Assembly (NCBI GenBank): GCA_910577765.1
Contig: CAJTOV010000203.1
Span: 1-5,668 of the forward strand
Direction: 5' to 3'
DNA from: an uncultured Lachnospiraceae bacterium
GTDB taxonomy: Bacteria; Bacillota; Clostridia; Lachnospirales; Lachnospiraceae
DNA: 5,668 bases
Shown here piece by piece: positions 1-4,841 of the stretch; the first letter of the stretch is position 1; every line of letters starts with the position of its first letter. Below the pieces are notes generated by a model. That model was not told the origin of the DNA, did not search any database, and saw only the letters and a program-made list of their open reading frames with translations. A program made the translations under genes and the position numbers.

Positions 1-55
1 GTAGTGCGCAACATTGGTAATGTTGAGGTCACCAGTTCGATTCTGGTTAGCAGCT
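1..55 (+). tRNA. tRNA-Thr (anticodon GGT), 3' portion, cut by the left edge
   Basis: The cloverleaf can be folded from the D-stem 3' strand onward. GTGC at 4-7 is the D-stem half. The anticodon stem CAACA (9-13) pairs with TGTTG (21-25) around the seven-base loop TTGGTAA, placing anticodon GGT at 16-18, which reads ACC (threonine). The variable loop is 26-30. The T stem ACCAG (31-35) pairs with CTGGT (43-47) around TTCGATT. The acceptor 3' strand is 48-54 and the discriminator is T55. The last acceptor bases G53 and C54 imply G1:C72 and C2:G71, which with G35/U36 are the known bacterial threonine identity elements. CCA is not encoded (CTC follows), so the CCA-adding enzyme must supply it. The 5' acceptor strand and most of the D arm lie outside the window. 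Confidence 0.93.
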
Positions 56-111
56 CTCCGATGTGACAGGAGGCGTCAGCCGTGTATTTCACTGTTTGAC
101 ACTGAGAGCGA

Positions 112-143
112 AGAATCCTGCTGTGCAGCAGGGTTCTTTTTTT
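112..143 (+). terminator. Intrinsic terminator after tRNA-Thr
   Basis: AGAATCCTGCT (112-122) pairs with AGCAGGGTTCT (127-137), with one T-G wobble and a four-base GTGC apex, giving an 11 bp stem. It is followed directly by a T run (137-143). This is a textbook Rho-independent terminator about 57 bases past the tRNA 3' end. It very likely ends the tRNA transcript and insulates glnS from it. Confidence 0.87.
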
Positions 144-175
144 ATCGGGAAACCGGAAACGCGCAGGGGCAGGTT

Positions 176-267
176 CCGGGTACCGGGTATACCCACGACG
201 CGGCGGATATGCGCTTTGGGTACCAGGGTACCCCCAATGCGCCGGTGACGGGTCCGGGGTATCCACA
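176..267. repeat. Cluster of degenerate GGTACC-centred palindromic repeats upstream of glnS
   Basis: Three imperfect copies of a unit resembling CGGGTACCGGGTATACCCAC lie at about 177-196, 216-237 and 249-267, so they start 33-39 bases apart. Copy 1 contains the perfect palindrome GGGTATACCC (185-194). Copy 2 has GGGTACC and GGGTACCC back to back (218-233). It can fold into a bulged hairpin extended by GCGC at 211-214 and 239-242, with TTGGGTAC pairing to GTA and CCCAA. Copy 3 is the shortened CGGGTCCGGGGTATCCAC. No convincing promoter or reading frame explains the block. It could be a protein-binding region, a leader RNA structure of glnS, or a degenerate intergenic repeat family. Confidence 0.5.
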
Positions 268-291
268 TGAAGAGAAGGGAGCGCTTTGTAT

Positions 292-1983
292 ATGGAAAAG
301 GAGAAAGAAGTTCTGGAAGAGAGCAAAGAGACCGTTTCAAAGAATTTTATTGAGCAGGAGATTGACAGGGACCTGGCCGAGGGAGTCTACAGCCATGTGC
401 AGACCCGTTTTCCGCCGGAGCCCAACGGCTACCTGCATATCGGACATGCCAAGTCCATTCTTTTAAACTACGGCCTTGCCTGCCGCTACGGCGGCAAATT
501 CAATATGCGGTTTGACGACACCAACCCGACCAAGGAGAAGATCGAGTTCGTGGAGTCCATCAAGGCGGATGTCCAGTGGCTGGGGGCGGATTTTGAGGAC
601 CGTCTGTTCTTTGCCTCCAATTATTTTGATGCCATGTATGAGTGTGCCCTGCTGCTGATCCGCAAGGGCAAGGCCTTTGTCTGCGACCTGAGCGCCGAGG
701 AGATCCGCCAGTACCGGGGAGACTTTAAGACTCCGGGAAAGGAAAGCCCCTGCCGGAACCGTTCCGTGGAGGAAAATCTGCGCCTGTTTGAGGAGATGCG
801 GGAAGGAAAATACAAGGACGGGGAGAAGGTGCTGCGGGCCAAGATCGACATGGCTTCTCCCAACATCAATATGCGGGACCCGGTGATCTATCGTGTGGCC
901 CACATGAGCCACCACAACACCGGGGACAAGTGGTGCATCTATCCCATGTATGACTTTGCCCATCCCATTGAGGATGCCCTGGAGCATATTACCCACTCCA
1001 TCTGCACCCTGGAGTTTGAGGACCACCGGCCCTTGTATGACTGGGTGGTGCGGGAGTGCGAGTTTGAGAATCCTCCCCGCCAGATCGAATTTGCCAAATT
1101 GTACCTGACCAACGTGGTTACCGGAAAGCGTTACATCAAGAAGCTGGTGGAGGACGGCATTGTGGACGGCTGGGACGATCCCAGGCTGGTATCCATCGCG
1201 GCCCTGCGCAGGCGGGGCTACACCCCGGAGTCCATCCGTATGTTCGTGGACCTGGTGGGAGTGGCCAAGGCCAACAGCTCTGTGGATTACGCCATGCTGG
1301 AGTATTGTATCCGGGAGGATCTGAAGCTTAAGAAGTCCCGGATGATGGCGGTGCTGGACCCGGTGAAGCTGGTCATTGACAATTATCCGGAAGGACAGAC
1401 CGAGATGCTGGAGGTTCCCAACAACCTGGAGAACCCGGACCTGGGCAGCCGCATGGTGCCCTTTGGGCGGGAGCTTTATATTGAACGGGAAGACTTTATG
1501 GAGGAGCCTCCAAAGAAGTATTTCCGTATGTTCCCGGGCAATGAGGTCCGTCTCATGAGCGCCTACTTTGTCACCTGCACCGGCTGTGAGAAGGACGCCG
1601 ACGGCAGGGTTACGGTGGTTCACGGAACCTATGATCCGGCTACAAAGAGCGGTTCCGGGTTCGAAGGGAGAAAGGTCAAGGGAACCATCCACTGGGTAGC
1701 GGCACAAACGGCAAAGACCGTGGAATGCCGTCTCTATGAGAATATTGTGGACGAGGAAAAGGGCAAGCTCAATGAGGACGGCTCCTTAAACTTAAATCCC
1801 AATTCCCTGACTGTCTTAAAGACCTGCTATGTGGAGCCGGCCCTGGCAGAGGCCGGGGCTTATGACAGCTTCCAGTTTGTCCGCAACGGATATTTCTGTG
1901 CCGACTGTAAGGACAGCCGGCCCGGGGCGCCGGTGTTTAACCGGATCGTGTCCTTAAAGAGTTCCTTTAAGCTGCCTAAATAG
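292..1983 (+). CDS. glnS: Glutaminyl-tRNA synthetase (GlnRS)
   Basis: A class Ib aminoacyl-tRNA synthetase that charges tRNA-Gln with glutamine, using ATP, in the cytoplasm. It is 563 aa from the ATG at 292, close to the usual 550-580. The Rossmann core shows PPEPNGYLHIGHAKS (aa 41-55), with the HIGH signature at 49-52, then MRFDDTNP (72-79) and EFEDHRPLYDW (241-251). VDGWDDPR (291-298) and RRRGYTPESIR (306-316) are GlnRS hallmarks. The second ATP signature, MSKRK in E. coli, is TGKRY here (277-281), keeping the key Lys (K279). The C-terminal anticodon-binding beta-barrels include IHWVAAQTAKTVECRLYE (466-483) and GYFCADCKDSRPGAPVFNRIV (533-553). The start is uncertain: an in-frame TTG at 286 lies 4 nt after the AGGGAG Shine-Dalgarno (276-281), whereas ATG 292 is 10 nt away; I prefer ATG. 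Most Firmicutes make Gln-tRNA by GatCAB transamidation. Having GlnRS is typical of some clostridia, and whether GatCAB coexists cannot be seen here. Confidence 0.96.
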   Translation: MEKEKEVLEESKETVSKNFIEQEIDRDLAEGVYSHVQTRFPPEPNGYLHIGHAKSILLNYGLACRYGGKFNMRFDDTNPTKEKIEFVESIKADVQWLGADFEDRLFFASNYFDAMYECALLLIRKGKAFVCDLSAEEIRQYRGDFKTPGKESPCRNRSVEENLRLFEEMREGKYKDGEKVLRAKIDMASPNINMRDPVIYRVAHMSHHNTGDKWCIYPMYDFAHPIEDALEHITHSICTLEFEDHRPLYDWVVRECEFENPPRQIEFAKLYLTNVVTGKRYIKKLVEDGIVDGWDDPRLVSIAALRRRGYTPESIRMFVDLVGVAKANSSVDYAMLEYCIREDLKLKKSRMMAVLDPVKLVIDNYPEGQTEMLEVPNNLENPDLGSRMVPFGRELYIEREDFMEEPPKKYFRMFPGNEVRLMSAYFVTCTGCEKDADGRVTVVHGTYDPATKSGSGFEGRKVKGTIHWVAAQTAKTVECRLYENIVDEEKGKLNEDGSLNLNPNSLTVLKTCYVEPALAEAGAYDSFQFVRNGYFCADCKDSRPGAPVFNRIVSLKSSFKLPK

Positions 1984-1992
1984 AGAAAAGAC

Positions 1993-3396
1993 ATGGAAAT
2001 TCTGGTACCCATGGACAGCGGGGACAAGCGCCCCTTATATGAACAGATCTATGCCTACATCCGCCGGGAGATCCGCCGGGGAAGTCTGGGGTATGGGGAG
2101 CGGCTTCCCTCCACCCGGGTTCTGGCGGAGAATCTGAAAGTAAGCCGCAGCACCACCCAGATGGCCTATGAGCAGCTTCTGGCAGAAGGCTATATTGAAG
2201 CGGTTCCTTACAAGGGATATTTTGTGGCCCGGATGGAGGAGCTTGTGGACATGGAGCCTGGAGGAAACGGGGAAATGGCCCTGGAGGCGGCGGTGGAACC
2301 GGACCGGGGATGCAGGATTGATTTCTCCCCCAGGGGCATTGATCTGGACAGCTTTCCCTATAATACCTGGCGGAAGCTGAGCCGGGATACCCTGGTGGAT
2401 GACAATAAAGAATTCTTTCTTTCCGGAGACCCCCAGGGGGAGCCCGGGCTGCGGGAAGCGGTCCGGGGATACCTTCATGCGGCCAGAGGGGTGGAGTGTG
2501 CCCCGGACCAGATCATCATCGGTGCGGGAAGCGAATACCTGCTGATGCTTCTTTCCAGAATTCTGGGCAGGGACCACAGGATTGCCATGGAGAATCCCAC
2601 CTATAAGCAGGCCTACCGGGTGCTGTGCAGCGCCGGGTATCCGGTGTGTCCCGTGGGCATGGATGCATCCGGCATGAATCCGGGGCTTCTGGAGGAAAGC
2701 GGGGCAGACATTGCCTACGTGATGCCCTCCCACCAGTATCCCACCGGGATCGTCATGCCCGTAGGCCGCAGGCAGGAGCTTCTGAAATGGGCCGCAGGCG
2801 GCGGGGGACGCTACCTGGTGGAGGATGATTACGACAGCGAATTCCGCTACAAGGGAAAGCCGGTTCCGGCTCTTCAGGGACTGGACCGGAAGGAGCGGGT
2901 CATCTATCTGGGGACCTTTTCCAAGTGCATTGCCCCGGCCATACGGGTCAGCTATATGGTGCTGCCCCGGCACCTGCTGCGGCTTTACCGGGAGCGGGCA
3001 GGCTTCTATGCTTCCACCGTGTCCAGAATCGACCAGAATATTCTGTACCAGTTTCTGGTGCGGGGGCATTTTGAACGCCACTTAAACCGGATGCGGGCCA
3101 TCTACAAAAGCAAACACGACTTGCTTCTGGGAGCCATCCGTCCTCTGGAGAAACGGTTTGTGGTTCAGGGAGAGCATGCGGGAATCCATATTCTTCTGAC
3201 CGACCGGACAGGAAGAAGCGAGGAGGAGCTGGTCCGGCTGGCAGCCGGGGCCGGGGTGAAGGTGTACGGCATCAGCGGATATTATATCTGTCCCCAGGAA
3301 GCGGGGCAGGCAGGCACCGTGGTACTGGGCTACGCCAGCCTCAGGGAGGAAGCAATTGCAGAAGGGGCCGGACTGCTGGCCGGCTGCTGGATGTGA
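1993..3396 (+). CDS. MocR/GabR-type transcriptional regulator (GntR winged helix fused to a PLP aminotransferase-like domain)
   Basis: 467 aa, the normal size for the MocR subfamily. The N-terminal GntR winged helix covers about aa 12-80: PLYEQIYAYIRREI, then RLPSTRVLAENLKVSRSTTQMAYEQL as the helix-turn-helix and GYIEAVPYKGYFVA as the wing. After a linker (about 81-107) a fold-type I aminotransferase-like domain runs to the end. It has GDPQGEPGLREAV (145-157), MPSHQYPTG (244-252), VEDDYDSEFRY (276-286) and GTFSK (307-311). K311 is the expected PLP Schiff-base lysine. D278 and Y280 correspond to the pyridine-N and O3' contacts of B. subtilis GabR (D279, Y281, K312 there). All PLP residues I can check are intact. 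Known relatives sense amino acids or vitamin B6 through PLP and act on adjacent, usually divergent, genes. Here it starts 9 nt after glnS with only a weak purine-rich ribosome site (GAGAAAAG), suggesting co-transcription. The ligand and target genes are unknown. Confidence 0.94.
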   Translation: MEILVPMDSGDKRPLYEQIYAYIRREIRRGSLGYGERLPSTRVLAENLKVSRSTTQMAYEQLLAEGYIEAVPYKGYFVARMEELVDMEPGGNGEMALEAAVEPDRGCRIDFSPRGIDLDSFPYNTWRKLSRDTLVDDNKEFFLSGDPQGEPGLREAVRGYLHAARGVECAPDQIIIGAGSEYLLMLLSRILGRDHRIAMENPTYKQAYRVLCSAGYPVCPVGMDASGMNPGLLEESGADIAYVMPSHQYPTGIVMPVGRRQELLKWAAGGGGRYLVEDDYDSEFRYKGKPVPALQGLDRKERVIYLGTFSKCIAPAIRVSYMVLPRHLLRLYRERAGFYASTVSRIDQNILYQFLVRGHFERHLNRMRAIYKSKHDLLLGAIRPLEKRFVVQGEHAGIHILLTDRTGRSEEELVRLAAGAGVKVYGISGYYICPQEAGQAGTVVLGYASLREEAIAEGAGLLAGCWM

Positions 3397-3438
3397 CAGG
3401 GGTACCCTGGAACGGAAAACAGAGTATTGGCATACAGA

Positions 3439-3483
3439 AAAGGGGCCACCCTCCGCAGACGGCTGCGGGGGGGATGGCCCTTT
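3439..3483. terminator. Long hairpin between convergent genes, probable bidirectional terminator
   Basis: AAGGGGCCACCCTCCGCAG (3440-3458) pairs with CTGCGG (3463-3468), GGGG and ATGGCCCTTT (3474-3483) around an ACGG loop. This makes a roughly 19 bp stem with a small bulge. On the plus strand only TTT follows; on the minus strand the stem is followed by TTTT. It lies 43 bp beyond the regulator stop and just 5 bp beyond the stop of the minus-strand gene. It is well placed to end both transcripts and probably works better for the minus-strand one. Confidence 0.72.
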
Positions 3484-3487
3484 GGAA

Positions 3488-4132
3488 TTACAGAGTATCC
3501 TCCTCTGTGATGGTGGTGGCTGGCCGGATGGCTTCCCGGACAATGGTGGCAGTGATGCCGGCATCCTCCTGGTCCAAGTCGTCGGCATCCTCGTCCCGGC
3601 AGACGGCTGGAGCCGGCTCGCAGCCGGTGCCCTCAATAATCTGGACCGAAGGGGCCGGGGCCCCGGCAGGTTCCCCGTCCGAAACAGTGTCGGCCTGGTC
3701 CTTCATATCCGAGAACTTGCCCATGACGCTGTCCTTCATCTGCCGGAAGGCGCCGCCTACGGTCTCTTCCTTGTCACTGATGACGGTTCTGGCAGAATCG
3801 GAGGCAGCCGTGACCGCTTCCCGGGTGGTATCCGCCACAATGGCAGCGGCATCCTTCATCACGTTCTTTGCGGCGCCGGCCACATCCCTGGCGGCATTTA
3901 ACATATCCCCGGCTGCGGTCAGCAGCTCGTCTTTATTGGCGTGAAGGGACACATAATTGCGGTTCATGGTACTGTCGGGAACCGGTCCCGCCTCCTCATC
4001 CTCAAAATCATGAAAATCTTCATCCAGCTCCCGGTTGAATGAATGGTATCTGGTCAGATATGAAACCCCTGCCGCAGCGGCTCCGGCCACGGCGGCCAAG
4101 ACCACCAGCCTGCCCATACCTTTTTTAGACAT
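3488..4132 (-). CDS. Uncharacterised small membrane-anchored protein (YtxH-like layout), divergent from groESL
   Basis: 214 aa from the ATG at 4132-4130. I chose this start because AGGAG (4144-4140) is 7 nt from it but only 1 nt from the upstream in-frame ATG at 4138, which would add two residues. The N-terminus has a basic cap (MSKKGMGR), then one hydrophobic Ala/Gly/Val-rich segment (about aa 9-25). Next come an acidic stretch, RELDEDFHDFEDEEAG (34-49), and a long Ala-rich amphipathic helical region (about 67-150) with alternating Lys/Asp and Ala, of the kind in YtxH and apolipoprotein-like stress proteins. The tail is Pro/Ala-rich and acidic (151-214). I predict a single-pass membrane anchor with an extended helical domain. 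I do not recognise the family and assign no function. It converges with the MocR gene and diverges from the CIRCE-controlled groESL promoter, which makes a stress connection possible but unproven. Overlapping plus-strand reading frames look like GC-driven shadows. Confidence 0.78.
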   Translation of the reverse strand: MSKKGMGRLVVLAAVAGAAAAGVSYLTRYHSFNRELDEDFHDFEDEEAGPVPDSTMNRNYVSLHANKDELLTAAGDMLNAARDVAGAAKNVMKDAAAIVADTTREAVTAASDSARTVISDKEETVGGAFRQMKDSVMGKFSDMKDQADTVSDGEPAGAPAPSVQIIEGTGCEPAPAVCRDEDADDLDQEDAGITATIVREAIRPATTITEEDTL

Positions 4133-4156
4133 ACCCATGCTCCTTTCCGCTATCAG

Positions 4157-4176
4157 GCGGCAGCCGTCGGTGCCGC
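4157..4176. repeat. Inverted repeat in the leader of the membrane-protein gene
   Basis: GCGGCA (4157-4162) is the exact complement of TGCCGC (4171-4176) across an 8-base spacer. No T run follows on either strand, so it is not a terminator. It sits just upstream of the minus-strand ribosome-binding site (4144-4140) and would be part of that gene's leader RNA. Confidence 0.4.
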
Positions 4177-4206
4177 TGTAGACTTGTTTGCTGTAAGCTG
4201 TTGCGG

Positions 4207-4255
4207 TTCAGACAGCCATTCCTTCCGCTGCCGCGGAAACCGCGGCCTGTCTGGA
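4207..4255. repeat. Nested inverted repeats with two mutually exclusive inner hairpins
   Basis: The outer arms CAGACAG (4209-4215) and CTGTCTG (4247-4253) are perfect complements, extendable by TT/GA. Inside, TTCCGC (4223-4228) can pair with GCGGAA (4233-4238). Alternatively CCGCGG (4231-4236) can pair with CCGCGG (4240-4245) across AAA. The two inner stems share bases 4233-4236, so they exclude each other. No T run follows on either strand. The element lies between the minus-strand gene and the groESL promoter. It could act as leader RNA of the minus-strand gene or as a DNA site. Confidence 0.5.
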
Positions 4256-4310
4256 CCGTTGCTATCATCTATTGTAATACGAATACAGAAAAAAGAAAAG
4301 GGCTGTCAGG

Positions 4311-4370
4311 AAAAAAATTTATAAAAATTAGCACTCGCCTCTTGACAGTGCTAACAACACGTGGTATAAA
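4311..4370 (+). promoter_or_regulatory. Vegetative (sigma-A type) promoter of groESL with an UP-like A/T tract
   Basis: A perfect -35 box TTGACA (4342-4347) is separated by exactly 17 bp from the -10 box TATAAA (4365-4370). TGG (4362-4364) adds an extended -10 motif. Transcription should begin near 4376. A run of A and T (4311-4330) lies just upstream of -35, the position of UP elements that bind the RNA polymerase alpha subunit. The promoter is close to consensus, as expected for a strong operon held down by a repressor. Confidence 0.9.
4328..4354 (+). promoter_or_regulatory. CIRCE operator (HrcA binding site)
   Basis: TTAGCACTC (4328-4336), nine spacer bases, then CAGTGCTAA (4346-4354). 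The consensus is TTAGCACTC-N9-GAGTGCTAA, so 17 of 18 arm bases match; the first base of the right arm is C, not G. CIRCE is the operator of the HrcA heat-shock repressor, and its most common location is before groESL. The site covers the -35 box of the groESL promoter, so bound HrcA should block RNA polymerase directly. hrcA itself is not in the window. Confidence 0.95.
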
Positions 4371-4382
4371 TGGTAATGTGAA

Positions 4383-4438
4383 CCAGGAGAGGAATCCTGG
4401 CAGGCTGTAAAACTTTCGTGAATATACGGGATTTACAG
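4383..4438 (+). other. Structured 5' leader of the groESL mRNA
   Basis: The transcript from about 4376 has a leader of about 115 nt. CCAGGA (4383-4388) pairs with TCCTGG (4395-4400) around the purine loop GAGGAA. CTGTAAA (4405-4411) pairs with TTTACAG (4432-4438), enclosing a small CGT/ACG stem (4417-4428). No T run follows either hairpin, so they do not look like attenuators. They may stabilise the mRNA or tune translation, which is inference. The groES Shine-Dalgarno AAGGAGG (4477-4483) lies outside both stems. Confidence 0.5.
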
Positions 4439-4491
4439 ACTGGCAGCTACAGATTCTGTGAATAATAGAAATGATGAAGGAGGATTTATCC

Positions 4492-4776
4492 ATGAAATTA
4501 GTACCTTTATTTGACCGGGTTGTATTAAAGCAGTTGATCGCAGAAGAGACTACCAAGTCAGGAATCGTGCTTCCGGGACAGGCCAAAGAGAAACCCCAGC
4601 AGGCAGAAGTGGTGGCCGCAGGCCCGGGCGGGGTGGTAGACGGCAAGGAAGTCACCATGCAGGTGAAGGCAGGCGACAAGGTGATCTACTCCAAGTATTC
4701 CGGAACGGAAGTGGAAGTGGACGAAGAGAAGTATGTGATCGTAAAGCAGAGCGATATTCTGGCAGTGATTGAGTAA
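4492..4776 (+). CDS. groES: Co-chaperonin GroES (Hsp10)
   Basis: 94 aa, the standard length. GroES forms the heptameric lid that caps GroEL and encloses the folding substrate in the cytoplasm. The N-terminus MKLVPLFDRVVLK (aa 1-13) is typical. The mobile loop (about 16-33) carries the GIVL motif (24-27) that docks on the GroEL apical domain. The roof hairpin is around GPGGVVDGKEV (44-54), followed by VKAGDKVIYSKYSGTEV (58-74) and the C-terminal ILAVIE. The ATG at 4492 is the right start: AAGGAGG (4477-4483) is 8 nt upstream. An in-frame ATG pair at 4471-4476 would overlap the Shine-Dalgarno and add seven non-family residues. First gene of the groESL operon, under CIRCE control. Confidence 0.98.
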   Translation: MKLVPLFDRVVLKQLIAEETTKSGIVLPGQAKEKPQQAEVVAAGPGGVVDGKEVTMQVKAGDKVIYSKYSGTEVEVDEEKYVIVKQSDILAVIE

Positions 4777-4791
4777 GAGAACGGCAGCAGC

Positions 4792-4807
4792 CGGCGGGAT
4801 ACCGCCG
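4792..4807 (+). other. GC-rich hairpin in the groES-groEL gap
   Basis: CGGCGG (4792-4797) and CCGCCG (4802-4807) form a perfect 6 bp stem with a GATA tetraloop, 15 bases after the groES stop. The downstream bases (CAACTATATTTC) lack a T run, so it should not terminate transcription. A hairpin between groES and groEL can mark an RNA processing site or protect the upstream fragment, as reported for Agrobacterium groESL. That role here is inference. Confidence 0.6.
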
Positions 4808-4841
4808 CAACTATATTTCATAATAATTGGAGGAAAAGATC

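Noticed and set aside
96..124. TTGACA at 96-101 as a possible glnS promoter
   Set aside because: The -10 position 17 bp downstream is TGCTGT inside the terminator stem, and any transcript would have to read through that terminator.
14..466. 150-codon plus-strand frame and smaller frames near the left edge
   Set aside because: They cross the tRNA, its terminator, the palindrome cluster and the start of glnS in another frame; the translation has no domain-like character.
463..1707. 414-codon open frame on the minus strand inside glnS
   Set aside because: It is the exact antisense of a well-conserved GlnRS. GC-rich codon use suppresses stops in that frame. The translation is His/Pro/Val-rich with no recognisable domain.
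2035..3081. 348-codon open frame on the minus strand inside the MocR gene
   Set aside because: Antisense shadow of a clearly recognisable regulator; composition is typical of reverse-frame translation and no ribosome site supports it.
61..3400. Direct repeat GATGTGACAGG at 60-70 and 3390-3400
   Set aside because: An 11-base match is expected a few times by chance in a window this size. The second copy includes the regulator's stop codon, so it is not taken as an attachment site or mobile-element end.
3356..3944. Two overlapping plus-strand frames of about 180 codons opposite the membrane-protein gene
   Set aside because: They run through the MocR stop region and the terminator hairpin and have no good ribosome site. 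The minus-strand frame has a well-placed AGGAG, a membrane segment and coherent helical composition.
4258..4300. Possible minus-strand promoter with a TACAAT -10 (4276-4271) for the membrane-protein gene
   Set aside because: The -10 is acceptable and the position sensible, but the hexamer 17 bp upstream (TTTTCT) is a poor -35 box, so I do not annotate it.
4201..4410. 69-codon plus-strand frame before groES
   Set aside because: It overlaps the nested hairpins, the UP tract, CIRCE and the promoter, and no ribosome site precedes it.
4471..4491. Upstream in-frame ATG codons for groES
   Set aside because: They overlap the Shine-Dalgarno AAGGAGG and add residues not seen at GroES N-termini; ATG 4492 has ideal spacing.
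4269..4679. 136-codon minus-strand frame across the groES leader and gene
   Set aside because: It covers the CIRCE operator, promoter, leader and groES antisense; all these features are better supported.
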